Assembly: GCF_051014685.1 (NCBI RefSeq)
Contig: NC_135052.1
Location: 6,477,105-6,541,104, forward strand
Direction of reading: 5' to 3'
From: Ptiloglossa arizonensis
Taxonomy: Eukaryota > Arthropoda > Insecta > Hymenoptera > Colletidae
Length of the DNA stretch: 64,000 bases
Under the pieces are notes generated by a model, which worked only from the letters and a program-made list of their open reading frames with translations, ran no database searches and had not been told where the DNA came from. Each line of letters starts with the position of its first letter. The first letter of the stretch is position 1. A program made the translations under genes and the position numbers. Shown here piece by piece: positions 35,277-47,708 of this stretch.

Positions 35277-35708
35277 ACCGATTTTCGTAAAGCTTTCGAC
35301 CATTTTCTCTCGATCGATAAACTTTCAGCAATGAACTGCAAAGGCAATTTTATTATCGTGGCTCGAAAGTTACCTTATCGATCGTTTTCAAATTGTACAC
35401 GTTGCAATTGTCTATCATCTACTATACGTATTTTATCTGACGTACCCCAAGGCTTCTACCTAGGTGCTTTACTGTTCATTATTTTCATCAATGATCCAAC
35501 TTCTATCTTTAAATTCGGTAAATATCTCTTTCTCGCTAATGATGTTAAAATCGTCGGCCTTGTCTCGTCTTTTGACGATGATTCTAGGGTACAGGTGGAC
35601 CTTGATCGTTTCTGCGAATGGTATCATGGTAACAGCATGAATCTCTATATTGAAATATGCCATGTCGTGAGATCCTCAACCTTATATCTATCCTTATTGC
35701 CTCAATAA
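35277..35708 (+). pseudogene. reverse transcriptase fragment, palm with altered catalytic motif
   Basis: The frame opens with TDFRKAFD (35277-35300), the motif A that carries the first catalytic aspartate, which is retained. VPQG lies at 35442-35453, followed by LGALLFIIFINDP, the usual GxxLGPLLFxIFINDI region. At 35532-35552 the catalytic FADD box reads LANDVKI, so the first of the two aspartates is replaced by asparagine. The later DLDRFCEWYHGNSMNL matches the DLxxLxxWxxxNxMxLN region. The frame ends at 35708 and the family pattern resumes in another frame. This copy cannot be active. Confidence 0.85.
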
Positions 35709-35728
35709 TTGTATTCTTTCATTAATAA

Positions 35729-36347
35729 CAGAAGTAAACGATTTGGGAATTCATTTCTCCTCCATCTTAGACTTTTCCAGCCCAATTTTTCAAATTGTTA
35801 ATTCTGTTTCTAAAACTCTTGTTTCATTTTATCTTTTTCTTCAGACTTTTGTTCAATCCATACTATAAGATTGCTATATATTACCCTTGTTCGTTTACTA
35901 TTAGAATACGCTTCAATTATACGGTCTACGGAAACCTCCAAACACGAAATAATACTAAAGAGAGTTCAGCATAAATTTCATCGGTTTTTTTCATACAAGC
36001 TAAACTATCCGATGTCTATTTTTGATCATGATTACACTAATAAATCAAATACGATTAACTTGGATACGTTGTCTGGACGTGGAAGAATAGCCGACCATAG
36101 TTTTATTTTTAATTCGATCAACAATTACATCGATTGTTCCTCTTTTCTTACGCAAATCGATCTCTACGTGCCAGAACGTCTACCGAGATCTAGAGCTGGT
36201 TTTTATACACATAAATCCAGATCTGCGTACGGCTCAAAGAATCCGATCAATCGTATCGTTATTGACTCCAACACTTTTCGTAATCGTATAGATTTTTTCT
36301 GTGGATTTTTGCATACCTTTAAAATCCAATTCCTACGTTTCAAATAA
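35729..36347 (+). pseudogene. C-terminal part of the retrotransposon ORF2
   Basis: A first stretch reads VNDLGIHFSSILDFSS, the usual KDLGVxFDSxLxFxxH region after the RT. After stops and a frame change, 35871-36347 is open for 158 codons with LVRLLLEYASII (thumb region, usual form LVRSxLEYxSVIW) and KRVQHKFHRFFSYKL. Further on, NLDTLSGRGRIADHSFIFNSI and YGSKNPINRI are characteristic of the C-terminus of Jockey-type ORF2 proteins in arthropods. The terminal stop is at 36345-36347. Confidence 0.8.
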
Positions 36348-36392
36348 AGGGCTTCGATCCGTTCACAAATGAATAATAATAATAAATATACG

Positions 36393-39300
36393 ACAAACGT
36401 ACTCGATATCCCGTGTCTCGTTAACGTCGTGTGCTCGTGTCAAATATTTCCGATAAACAATCGTCACAGTTACGTAAGAATATTTCCGTAAGAAAGGACT
36501 CCGTAAACATTCGAACGGTGCACTCTGATGATCGACAATTCGGATAACGCGGGATCCACTGGTATCACGATCGACGAAGCTTCGAAACCAAGTGTGGGAT
36601 TATGGAATTGTTTAGCACAAGAGAAAATGTAAATAGAACGTTTATTTTTAGATAAATATATTACAGTCGTGCAGCGAAGAATGGTTACGAACAACTGAAC
36701 AGATTGTATCGATCGCGTCGTCGCATCAACGGAAAAATAGGAAAGCCGGTATCGAGCTCATCCACCGTTCCTTGACTTCTCAAGTACTGCATGGTTTAAT
36801 GTCGTTGTATTCCAACACCAAGTTTGGACGTTATTTCGATTCGACCATCCGTGTCGAAAACCGCGCAAAAGTCTCCCGTCCTCGAAGCGGGTTAGTCCTC
36901 CGCGCGGTTAGAGGAGACTCGCGAACACGAGCGTGTCGCATTCTCCCGCTGAAAAGGATCCCAACGATTTCCTGGCCGATTCACAAAAAATGATGACTCG
37001 ACGAGCATCCACTTTGGGCCCCGGCGAAATCGCGAGGATGCGAATGGGGCCCCGGTGAATGAAGGCAGAACTGAATGGAGAACGAGGAACGAGCGGAACG
37101 AGGAGGAGGCGAACGAGAAGAAGAAGACGAAGAGCTCCGAGCATCGTTCGAGTGGTCGCGTAACGTGACGTGTGAGCGATGCTTACTCTCCCACAACGAC
37201 CACCGGTAGTAGATGATGCCATAATGGTTGGGAGTCGGACATGTGAGCGCGGACAGGAAGTCCAGGTTCCTATACCAAGACGCGGAGTCACGCGGATCTT
37301 CGCATGGAGGCCTTGCGAACCTCCTACGTGTCACGCAACTCATTCACCGGCTTTTCCACGTTGCATTAAGTCTCATTATCCGCGAGGAGTGACCGGTTGG
37401 CTCCGGCAACGAGCACGTACGCGTACGATTTGCAAAAAATTAATTAACCTCTCGCGATACCAGATCGCGAACAGAGTTCTGTTACCGTCGCGAGCGAACC
37501 GCCGAGATGGATGCTCTCCTCGCTGAACGAGGTCGAGCGGTTCGACGAATATTCATGTTCCGTCTTCTTCCCTCGGGTTTCTCGCCGGAAGGTTTCACGC
37601 GCTCGTGTGAAACACAGAAGACGACGAGCGATCAACCTTCGAGATCCCCTGGACCGAAGTCACGGATCGCTCTTTGCGTTTCTGTTTCTCGTTACACGGA
37701 GCTCCGTGCACATCGAGCGGTTCGAGAAACGGTTGCGCGTGCGAACCTGCACGCTTCGACGTTGCGTTACCCGCTTCGAGTCGATCGAGGTTTTTGCGAT
37801 CCCATACAGATCGGAGAAAATTATACGAGATTGCGTAGACTGGCGCGCGTCCCTAGAAACAAGGGTGCGAATATCACGATTTTTTTCACTCGATCGATCG
37901 ACTACTCGAACTGTTGTAAAGTTCGGATTATAATATCTAGTTTAGTACAATATGCAGGGATCTCGCGTATCCAGTAGTACAGTTAATGTATATATAAGAA
38001 TACAAAGTTCGAAGAAATGCGTGTACAGTGATGTGTCTTGATGCGAACGACGACAGTGTCGTGTGGTCTTTCTGACTCTGGACTTGGAACTCGACTAAAC
38101 TGATCTAAGGGTCTGGCACCCTTAAGATCATTGTTGCATTCACTCCAACGCGAACTCGAAATTGCGAAACTCGTTTCGAGATTACGAAATAATTGAAAAG
38201 CAACGTTTCGCCGCAACACGAAGGAGCGTTGGTGTAATCTGCGCGGCAAGTCGGATCGGTCGATGGAAATGCCGAACGTTTTTCTGCGTTGCCGCTCGCT
38301 GTGAGAAACTTGGAAACGAGCGATAATTCGAGAAGAAATATTCTCATTGACGATCGATTACACGGGAAACAAATTGAATCGATCGGCGAGCAACCTCGAC
38401 GGCCGTCGTACGAAAATAACGAGTTCACGGAGGAGAGACATTGCTCAACCGGTGATCGGTGTACTTTATGGGATTGCCCCCTCGTCGCGGAAACCTGGAA
38501 ACGAACAATATTGCAAGAACGCGCGGGGGCCATTGTGGCTCGGTTGCGCGGAAAGTGAACCGAATTGTCGAATATTAAGAGAACGACGTCCAGTGTTCAC
38601 CATAGTGCTGCCACTCATTGTGGAAGGCCTCGTGGGATGTCGTTGACCCAGGGACAGGAAGATCATGACGCGTTGCGTAAGAAGACATTATCGTAGAGCC
38701 GCGCAGCAGGTTACAATTTCATTCATGAATCCCTCTCTTCCGTTCCTTCCCTCCTCGTACGCGTATTTACTTTCTCTGAACGCATCCTCGGGCTTCCCCT
38801 ACCTCGCGAGCCGACTTCGTTTTCCGACTTCTCCTCTTCTTCCTTTTCTTCTTCTTTTTTCCCTCCATCTTGGTTCCCATGCGCGGGCGGAGAACGTCCC
38901 GGCGTCGCCGGTTGATTGTTACCTTGGAAAAAGAAACGACGGGATAAGAAGCGTGGATAATTTAAATTACATTTCTTATCACGAGCCGGTTAAACCAACA
39001 CCGGTGTTTTGCCACGATGGACTCGACCGCGACCACGCGGCTCTTCGTATATTTTCCTTTGTTTCCCGACACCGTTCTTTGCGCGGTTTTTGCAGTACTC
39101 TTCCTTCCGTCATTAGCATCGCGCAGAGTACGCGCACGGTGTTCTCCAACCGTTCGAATATCGCGACAACGCGAGTTTTAGTCGTCGCGATGACCAGCGT
39201 TACGGCATTCGTTGTTAGTTGAGATTTAATGCCGCGCGAAATCCTCGTGTCGTCGTTATACGCGTTAACGATTTATTACGTTCTATTAACGTTACAAGTA

Positions 39301-40549
39301 CGTCGATAAAAGGGATTTGACGGCTATCGATCGAGGATAAAACCACCAGCGAGCTGTTCGCGGTTGCTCACGAGGTTCCAAAGAGATATCGACATTCCTG
39401 TTCTTTGTTGCGTTCTTTCGTCGTGTGGATAAAATATACTGTTTTTCTATAATTAAAGCTAACGTAATAGACATACTGGAGGTGTTGTGCATCTCCTTAA
39501 TCCGCTCGATGTATCGTAAAGTTACAAACTTGAATTCTATATTATTTCAGATATTTTTCACCGATAGACCTTCAGCGTACAGTGGAAAGGAAGATTGTAA
39601 GATTAAGGGCTTTGAACGTTTTTTTTAGACTCGATCCGAGTCGAATCTTCCTTAAATTTTAAATACAGTTTCGTCGATTACTCGTAGAAGGTTCCGGAAT
39701 GATCTTGGCTAGAAAAACTGTATCCGTTACTTTGGCGTCTAAGATGATTAAGAAAGCGTTTTTTCACTGCGCGTCGAATTCACCGCTTGAAATTTATTTT
39801 CAATCCGTATAGAATTCTTGAGACATCGAACCTATTTTTACGCAAAACCGATGAAAAATTGAGAAAACGGCGTTACACGAAACAGGGTACACCGAATTTT
39901 TTCGATTTCAATTAGATTCCGCGTTCTCGAAAATGTATCTCCTTTGAAGAAATTCGAGAAATCGTTCTCGAGATATCGTGCACGCCAGATTGGAAAGCAC
40001 GTAACTGAGAAAAACGCGTTTAAAATATTGCGTGCAGCACCTTAAAAGACAGAGAACAAATTGCTCCTGCGCCGGAGGAGTAATTAAATTATTAGCGCCA
40101 TACCTCGGTAAATCAACCTTCGTACGTTTTATCGTCGAGTGGCTACTCGTACCGCGATATCGCCTGTAAATAATTATTTCCAATTCTTCGTTCCCTCGTC
40201 TACCTTCCTCGAAGAGTTTCGATGGGAGTCGTCGCGTCCGGAGCGGAGAAAAAGCTTTCGAACGTTGAGCAACGTTTCGCCGGATACGTCCAGGCGGCGG
40301 AAAGATTCGAATTCGAAAAAGACAAGTTACGAAACAACTCGATACAACTCGAAAGTCCAGTTCGATACCGAGAACACTCGTTGGACTGGACGCGTCGCTG
40401 GAGTGGGGGGTGTTGAATCGACCGAGCAACACGACGCTCCGGGAATAAACATTTTCCACCGTTCTGTTTTCCATGATCAACCGGGAGAACCACGATCTCT
40501 CTCTCTGTCTCCCTCTCGTGAACCATCCAGCGCGTAAATTCACCGTCTC
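36393..40549. other. unique stretch with GC-rich parts, no gene supported
   Basis: The parts at 36880-37420 and 38430-38660 have a less CGA-rich composition than the surroundings. They have open frames on both strands (36908-37291 on -, 127 codons; 38105-38533 on -, 142 codons) but no recognised domain. The - frame 39908-40543 (211 codons) is Arg/Ser-rich and unsupported. No transposon end was found. Confidence 0.4.
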
Positions 40550-41769
40550 CCATAAATCTATCCTTCCCGGGGCGCGTCAGCCGAGAGTAGGCTCTCGGGA
40601 CCGAAAGCTCTCCCGCTCTCGGGGGGCAGAAATTATTGCGTCGTGTCTAAAACTCCGAGGAGAATCATACACGGGGTCCCGGGATTAAAAAAGCCGGCTA
40701 TATTCCAGCGGCAGTCCGAACGCGAAATTTATAACATCGCGCCGAGAGTAAATCCGCCCCGTTGCCCCGTCTCTCTCCTCTCGCCGGGTTCGGGCGCGCC
40801 CGCGGCTTTTTCTCCCCACCCCACCCCCTCCCCACCCGATAGTCGGCGACGACCCGTGGCCCGCTAGAATAAAGAACGTTGCGGCGTGTCTACAAGTGTG
40901 AGACAAGAGGGGGCCCCGATATTACCGCCTTATAATAAGACAGTATCGCATGAACGGGCCGGCATCGGGGCCCCGCCACAGAGGGCGGTCCGAACAATGG
41001 GCTGAATATCCGCGGTGCTGTGCCCAAGAGAGAAAGAGAGAGACGGAGAGGGGGGTAGAGCGCGCGCGCTCGCGCACGCGAGACCAGAGAAAGAGAGAGA
41101 GAGGGGACGAGGGGCCCTCGACGGTGTTGTGTGTAACAAGGACCCACACTCCCGCCACGTAGCCGGAGCAAAGAGAGCACCGAGCGGCGTGCAGGGCGTG
41201 GATGGAGGAGCAATGCACGCCATATATCAACATCGTACCGATAACGAGGTCCCCGGGAGGCTACCGGTCGTGGAAGACGCCGACGACCGGACCCGCTGCT
41301 AACTTTGGTCGCCGCACGAACCCGCGCCGCGCCGCCCCGAGTCCTTCTTCTTTCCTGGGATCCTGCTGCGGGTTCTCGGCGAATGAAAAAGCGGCGGGGA
41401 CGCGTCCAACGAAACGCGGTTCGACACGTCCGGCAATAATTTACAGCCGGCCCCGGGCCTCGTAGAATTTCGCCGTGATTTCGGTGCCTTCTGCGTGTCA
41501 CCCGTATGTGCCCCCGAAACGGAGCACCGTTTCGGGACGCTACGTACGCGGTGCCCTGGGGGCTTTCACGCTCGGAACTACGCCCGAAGGGGGACGCGGC
41601 GGTACGAGCTGGACACGCGGAACGTTCTTCGGCTCGTTACAAATTTTGTCCCCCGGTTTCGTCCCCGCAACGTTATCCCTGTACGTTCGCGGGGAAGGTA
41701 GGAACCCCCGGGCGTTATCTACGAGCCGCGATCAAAGACGATTCCGGGGGCTATTAACGAGTCGCCGAA
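40550..41769. promoter_or_regulatory. large GC-rich island with GAGA tract
   Basis: About 1.2 kb of CpG-dense DNA, the longest such island here. It has a purine GAGA tract at 41029-41102 interrupted by a CGCGCG run. Such islands can be promoters or first exons in insects, and GAGA tracts bind GAF-like factors. I see no TATA/initiator pair or start codon that would settle it. The - frame 40890-41501 (203 codons) is composition-driven. Confidence 0.25.
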
Positions 41770-42150
41770 ACGAAACAGTGCAATTTTTTACGCTTCTTTT
41801 TATTTTCCACAAAGTGCGAGCGTAGATTTCCTTCGACATTTTCGAAACGTGTATCGAGGGAGGTACGGCCTTGACAAGTATCGATCGTTCGATGTAAATC
41901 GTTCCACGCGTCGAGAGCCAGTAACGAGATATCGAAATGGAAAAGTATCATTTTTCACGCTTCTTATTTTCTACAAAGTGCGAGTGCACGTTCTCTTCGA
42001 CATTTTCGAAACGTGTATCGAGGGATGTACGGCCTGAACGAGAATCAATCGTTTAACATCGAAACGGAGAGTACAATTTTTTGTTTCTTATTTCGTACAA
42101 TGCTCGAGTAATACATTTTACCCGATGTATACGAAATGTTACGGTACGAT
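41770..42150. repeat. tandem duplication, ~163 and ~124 bp periods
   Basis: ACAAAGTGCGAG occurs at 41810 and 41973, with ACAATGCTCGAG as a third, decayed version at 42097. CGACATTTTCGAAACGTGTA with ATCGAGGGAKGTACGGCC is nearly identical in units one and two. The three units diverge rightwards. Confidence 0.85.
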
Positions 42151-42559
42151 CGGAGATTTCATCGATCGTGTCCGATTTTTCAAAATGCTTGCAGCGCGCG
42201 CAAAACGGAACATCCTCTGACAATTTCTCGTCTATACTTTTCGTTACTCTTACGTTCGATAATAGTGTACGGTGAAAGTAGTCGACGCGTTTATTAAATA
42301 CACTTCGATGCGTTTCTCACCGCGAACGTTACGCACACTTATCGAGTAGTTGCAAGATACGCGAATAAATTCAAAGGAACGACTCCCTGGGAACCCAAAT
42401 GCGAATGCACGGGATCCAGCTGTAAAAAGAAAATTCGAGTTTTCGAATTCCATCACCGACGAAGTTTCGCGATTGTTTCCGGCGCGACGTAGGTACAAGC
42501 GCGTCGTGCAGCCTTCGGCTAGGAAAAGGGCGGCGAAGAACGAACGGGGAACGGTACGC
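42151..42559. other. unique spacer, nothing seen
   Basis: Mixed-composition DNA. A 164-codon - frame (42250-42744) crosses it without recognisable content. Confidence 0.5.
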
Positions 42560-42960
42560 GGGCACCGTGGCAAATGAATAATGCAGCAGCCCGACAAATT
42601 TATTAATTGCACGATGCGAATCCGCTGATATTCCCGTGAACATGCAAATCGAGCGGTGCGCATTATTGTCCGGCATTGTTCCGCGTCTCGTTCACGACCA
42701 TATTGGACGCCAAGAGCGGCGTAAATCCGCCCCGAGGAAAGCAAAGAAAACTGCGCCTCTTAAATTAGTCAGATAAGAGTTTTAGCGCTGATCCGTTGCG
42801 TACCGCGGGGTCCCGCAATTGTGCTGGCAGAATGCCTCGAGATAACGCGTTTAAAGGTGTATTTATTTCGTTGTTTCGAGCGGCTACTTTCGGCCGAGCC
42901 ACTTTCCGCCACGCTGGCCGCTTCAACGCGCTACGTTTATGACGCGGAATTCGCTCGGTG
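42560..42960. promoter_or_regulatory. candidate cis-regulatory block with octamer and homeodomain cores
   Basis: Within 200 bp are ATGAATAATG, TTATTAATTGCACG, an ATGCAAAT octamer (POU-type site, near 42640) and GCATTATTG, embedded in GC-rich sequence. The clustering of different homeobox-type sites is suggestive but not proof. Confidence 0.25.
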
Positions 42961-44439
42961 AAAATTTATTCGCAACGCTATCGGCGATCGCAACATCGCC
43001 GTGATCCAGCACCTTCGATAAACGGCCATGGAACGTAATCCCGAGACCCGCGCTGTTCGATCTACGCCGGAGAAGGCCCATCGAACGCAACGCGTGAAAG
43101 CGAACTTTTCGCGGTAACGAGGAACGTTCTCCCGTTCGGGAGAGGCCTCGAAGATCGAGCCGATTTTCTCCGCGAGAAACTCGCCAGTTTTATTTACACC
43201 GTTGCTCGAGAATTCCACACCGAGAACACCACTTTTACGTTCGGTACGACGAACGAACGTATCGGCCGTTAGAATTTTACATTGGCACGAGTTTGGAATC
43301 ACGGTCGAGGGGGATTCCGTTGGCCGCTGGAAACCGCCGTAGAATTATCCCCACTCTTCGCACACCCCACTCTGTATCTTATTGTTGCGCGCGCACACCG
43401 AGTACACGCCCTCTTTCCGAAAAAGAGGAACAAGCTGGCGCACGTGAACCCCGACTGTGTACACCGTGAACGAAAATTCGCGGTAGAAACCAAGCGAGGA
43501 AGATTTCGTGACTCGAAACGAGACGAAAGTACGGAATAAGAAAATTGCATCGGAGGCTTCGTTTTCGAGAAAATGCACTCGAAACTGAACCCGGTACGCT
43601 GGGTGCGTGTATCGCGCGAGAAGGAACGAAGCGTAGAATCGAGAATTCGATCCGCATAGTTGTTATTGTACGAATATTTTTTCCACGAAAAAGTTGGCCC
43701 GAGTGTCAGAAATCGGTCTGGCGTTGAAAGGAACACGGTACTTTCGACAAGTAGAATAGAGTAATATTTGCTTCGTCCCGCGCTCCGGGAAGTCTGACCA
43801 AAATGTCTCACCCGATACGACTCGCGATTTTCCTCAGGATGGATGCTTCGTTCTTCGAAATTATTTCAGCGGCGGTTGCATCGATCCGTTCGGTCGAAAA
43901 CTTTCTATCGCATCTCGTAACTTCTGACACTATCCGAGTAAACTATTCGAAGAACACTCGTTAAGGTAATACACCATCTCCTTTGGCTGCATATTATTTC
44001 AAACTACGCGTTGCTTTATCCGAACCGGCCGGATAATTTTTTCGAAATTGTTTCGTTCCTCGTATTTACCATAAAATAACTTTTAGTATTATGTATTAGT
44101 ATTTATGTATTCGAATATTTTCTCGAACACTCTCCGCTCCAATCGTGTCGACGTTTTCGACCGCATGGGAAATATAAACCCCCACAGTGGCGCAAGAAAT
44201 AATTTCACCGACGTATTAATTTCCATCCGCGTCTACGATCGTCCAACAGACGAGGTTACCATTGGCGAAAATCTTCCTCGGTTCGAAGCATCGAGTCGTT
44301 ATCCAAGAGGGATTGAAAGCGGGGGGGCAAGGAACGTATCCGTCGGCGGACCGCGAAATTTCGAAAAGGGGCAAGTTTTTGCCCGCGAAGTGAGGGACAT
44401 TAAGGTCTACCTCTCGCGACTGAAACAAGCGAGCGTATA
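42961..44439. other. unique stretch, no gene seen
   Basis: CpG-rich left part, AT-rich right part. The open frames of 121-170 codons on the - strand (42937-43302, 43299-43811) have no recognised motif and overlap frames on the other strand. Confidence 0.45.
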
Positions 44440-44900
44440 TACGGGGCGGCTCGCCGTGGACATTGTAGGGCTTATATGGCGATCCGGCATAAATCAAAGG
44501 GCTAATATACTGCGGGTCCCGGTAATGCAGCCGGCGCGGCGGAGGTCTTTTTATCGGCGGAGTAAGACAATACGCATTTACATACGCGCGAGCGCTCCTA
44601 CGCGGCGTGTAGCCGCGTTTAGGCCCGTGGAAGGCTTTCTGCGGGACGGCACGGCCCTGCGAAGGGCATATGGCATGGCTTATTGGAGCGGAGGCCGCGC
44701 CAGCGCGGCAATTACCGCGCTCCTGCCCGCCGGCTTCTTCGGATGCGCATCAAAGTGGCTGTCTCTGTTCCCTCTCCGCGCCACGATCTTTCTTACCCTT
44801 TTTTTCGTACCCTTCTTGTCTCCGTTCTTGGCTCTCTCCCGCTTGTTCGGCCGGCTACCGGCCGCGGGAGGGGAGATGGGGAGATTGCGCTTATAGGGGT
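44440..44900. promoter_or_regulatory. GC-rich candidate cis-regulatory block
   Basis: A GC-rich island with CGGCAATTACCGCG near 44706 and short direct and inverted GC-rich words. It is crossed by the longest open frame of the window (44105-44896, + strand, 263 codons). The C-terminal part of that frame is hydrophobic but shows no domain. I consider the frame a product of low stop density. Confidence 0.2.
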
Positions 44901-47654
44901 GCGTCTTCTTTTTGCGGAGATTCTTGTCTGGTGTTCGTTTCTTCTTCTCCCGCTCCTCCTTTTTTTTTTCTTCTTCCTCTCTCTTCCCTCCTTACCTCCG
45001 CTCGATTCGTTTTGTTTCACTCGCGAGTATTTTGGCTTCGATTCTTGTCGCTGGCGATTCGTTGTTAGAGTAATTGGGGACGCGATAGTGATGTTGGGAG
45101 AGGAGAAGTTTGATGAGTAATTGGGTTTATTTCGCCGAAGATTCTTCTTCTTTTTCGATGGTTGCCCACAGTTCGTGAGAAACCCGCGAGGCCTTTTAAG
45201 TTTCGAGCGGGCGGTTCGGCGTTCTCGTAGCTTTCGAGCGTAATTTTCCCGCGCACGCTACCCCGTTCTGCAGCGGGGATGACCGGGGACTTTTTTTACC
45301 TCGATTTTACGATCGGTCGGGAAGTACAGCGATGGTCTCTGTCCTCGATCGACCAAGACGTTTCTGTGTTTATCTGGAATTGCGCGGAATAGCGTTCGAT
45401 GCGTCGTTTTGTCACAGAAAGGGTTAGAATCCTGTGGAAGATCTTACAGTCTGCGGAGACAAGAAACTGAAATCCTTTGTTTGAATTTTGAACAGGGAAA
45501 TTTTGTACCAGTTTCCCTGGCACGGAACATCGAGAATCGTTTCAACGAGTGCGAAGTCGCGAAGAATTTACGATTTTACGTATTTTTCGACTCGATGGAA
45601 TTACTTGCGCGCGAGACACAAAGTACCGGAATGAAATTTTCCGGAAAGATTCGAACAATTCGTCCGTATCGCCAGCTTGCAATTTTTCTCGCTCTATCGT
45701 AATTTGATCTTTGGTCTCCTCTCTACCGGAAAATGGAACATTCGACCGATACGGATCGAAACAATACTCGCACGTATTTATCGTCCCTTGTACGATTTAT
45801 ATTTTTCGCGCAAGTACAACTTTTATTATTTTTACGCGTCACGTTCCGTCTACGAATCGCCAACGAATGAAACGCGAAGCATCGAACCTTCTTAACGTCT
45901 CTCTTTTCGAAATTTTTCATCCGGCGATTTCCATTTCGAAAATCGAATAACAATCAGTCAGAGAGAATCCGTCGATTCGAGAAACCGTCTTCCACGTTGA
46001 AACGGGCGACTTCGGATCCTCCGTTTCTTTAATCATAATTAACCGCTGGTTCCACGGTCGACCAATTAAGAGGAACGATTAAAATCCACCCAGCACGAGA
46101 TCCAGGGGAGGTGGAGGGATTCGCGGGGGTGGAAGAGGGTGGCTCCGATGGAAAGAACGCGTCCCGTTCGTGAGAGTTAACGAACGTCCCCTCGGGCAGT
46201 ATTCGTACATAATGCAGAGAGTAAGAAAGGGGGTGGAAGAAGGAGAGGCAGGCGGAAGGGAGGAGGGAGAAGGATTCGCGGTTACGGGGACCGTGTGGCT
46301 TGACGTAGAAGAATTTAGGAGCGACGGCGAAAGCAAAGGCCCAGTTCGCGAGCGGCCAGGTCCCTTTGAAGTCTAAAAACAATGGCATTGTCTCTTCAGT
46401 CTAGCGAAAGGCTGCATCTCCCTCTTTTTCTCGTGGCTCCGCCTGCCCCTTCCTCTGGCCCGAACCCGCGTAAAACGTTTTAGATCTTTTTTCCGCTCAC
46501 GGACAGAGGTCTCTCGGGCCGAAAGGCCGCGATCGGTAAGGGCAATCGGACCAATTTACATTTTTCATTTACATCGGCCCAGGACCCCGTGGACCGCACG
46601 ATCCGAGTAGTCCCTCGTGGACACGAGATCGTGGTCACCCTGCCTGCCGGGATTTCTATCTGTCCTTGATTGAAGATGCTGACAGTTCGGAAATAATGCT
46701 CCCCGGCACGGGCATTTATTGGACCGAGGAATTCTCGACGGTGGCTGGGAGACGTTTTCTCGTTTCCTTTCGAAGGAAGTTTCGTTGTTTCGACCTTGAC
46801 GCTACCTCGAGCCCGTGGACACCGCTCCTCGGGAACGGAGTTCGAGGCTTACGTTGAACGGGAACCGTTCCCTCGTGGAAGATACTCGATCGAACGAGAT
46901 ACGTTCGAACGTGTTTTCCAGATGGACAACTGTTTCGTGAAAGGAACATAGAAAATTCGTCAATTTTCTCGAGACTCAAATCGCTCTCGATACTTCGTAC
47001 TAAACTCGTAGCATTGTTTTCACTCTTTACGGGAAACGTATATTTGTGTATATTGGTGTATCGGAGAATTTGTCCCGTGAAAATTAACATTCTCGCGCAA
47101 TTAAATTCGAAACGAGTTTCGATTTCGTTTCGAGGTAACCCAAGGAACAACGAAACGTTGCGTTTTTCGATTCCAATTTGGACCCTTCTCCAAATTGAAT
47201 ACAAGTGTACGAAATATAATTTCTACATTTTCGTGGACCGTCTCTTTCCTATCGATGCTCGATGGAACGCTGGGATAATTTTCGTATCGGTAAACATCGG
47301 GAGCGAGAAACTAGGAAGTCGTTTTCGTATCTTCTTCTTCTTCCAAAGCTTGACTTTAGTTTTCGTGGCCAGCATCACGCGAAAGAAGTTCGCTCGAAAA
47401 CGATCGTAGAAAAAGGTATCGTCTCGCGGCCGTGGTACTCATTTCTACCGCGAGACTCCGTTTCGGGACCGAGGCGAACAATAGGATCGGTGGAGGCATT
47501 CGGTGAAATTTGTATACCGCTATTTGCATCGTCCACTAAATTATGGGAAACGGAATTCGGGGCTTCGTTTCGGGACGAGATCGTACCACCTGCGCGCGTT
47601 TTAGCTCTCGTCGGATCGAAGGAGCGACTCTGCTCCCGAGCGAGCGGTCGAAGA
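44901..47654. other. unique stretch, no gene supported
   Basis: Pyrimidine-rich at 44930-45000, then mixed. No open frame above 165 codons apart from 47262-47912, which owes its length to the triplet repeat listed next. The part at 46080-46330 is purine-rich. Confidence 0.45.
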
Positions 47655-47708
47655 GACGACGACGACGACGAAGACGACGACGAGGACGAGGAGGACGACG
47701 ACGACGTC
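47655..47708. repeat. (GAC/GAG/GAA)n triplet repeat
   Basis: About 18 triplets, mainly GAC. In the + frame 47262-47912 they read as an Asp/Glu run. On the - strand they give a Ser run. Such runs exist in real proteins, but the flanks show no conserved features, so I list the repeat and not a gene. Confidence 0.9.

Larger units (their letters stand above)
34990..36392 (+). mobile_element. dead 5'-truncated non-LTR retrotransposon (Jockey-like)
   Basis: Three + strand segments match the second half of a LINE ORF2 of the Jockey type in order: reverse transcriptase from the NYRPISL region (35050-35276), the rest of the RT (35277-35708), and the C-terminal region after the RT (about 35729-36347). 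They are separated by frameshifts and stops. After the last stop there is a short 3' UTR and an AATAATAATAATAAAT tail (36371-36386), typical of LINE 3' ends. No endonuclease and no ORF1 are present, so the copy is 5'-truncated, as usual for target-primed insertions. The left boundary is uncertain. Confidence 0.85.

Noticed and set aside
39908..40543. 211-codon - strand frame
   Set aside because: Basic and Ser-rich, no motif, and overlapped by + strand frames (40139-40537).
40890..41501. 203-codon - strand frame
   Set aside because: Lies in the CpG island and GAGA tract. Arg/Ser/Leu-rich low-complexity peptide.
44105..44896. 263-codon open frame, the longest in the window
   Set aside because: No recognisable domain, a GC-rich second half with few stops, overlapping frames on other strands, and no splice or start context. 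Translated search or RNA evidence would be needed.
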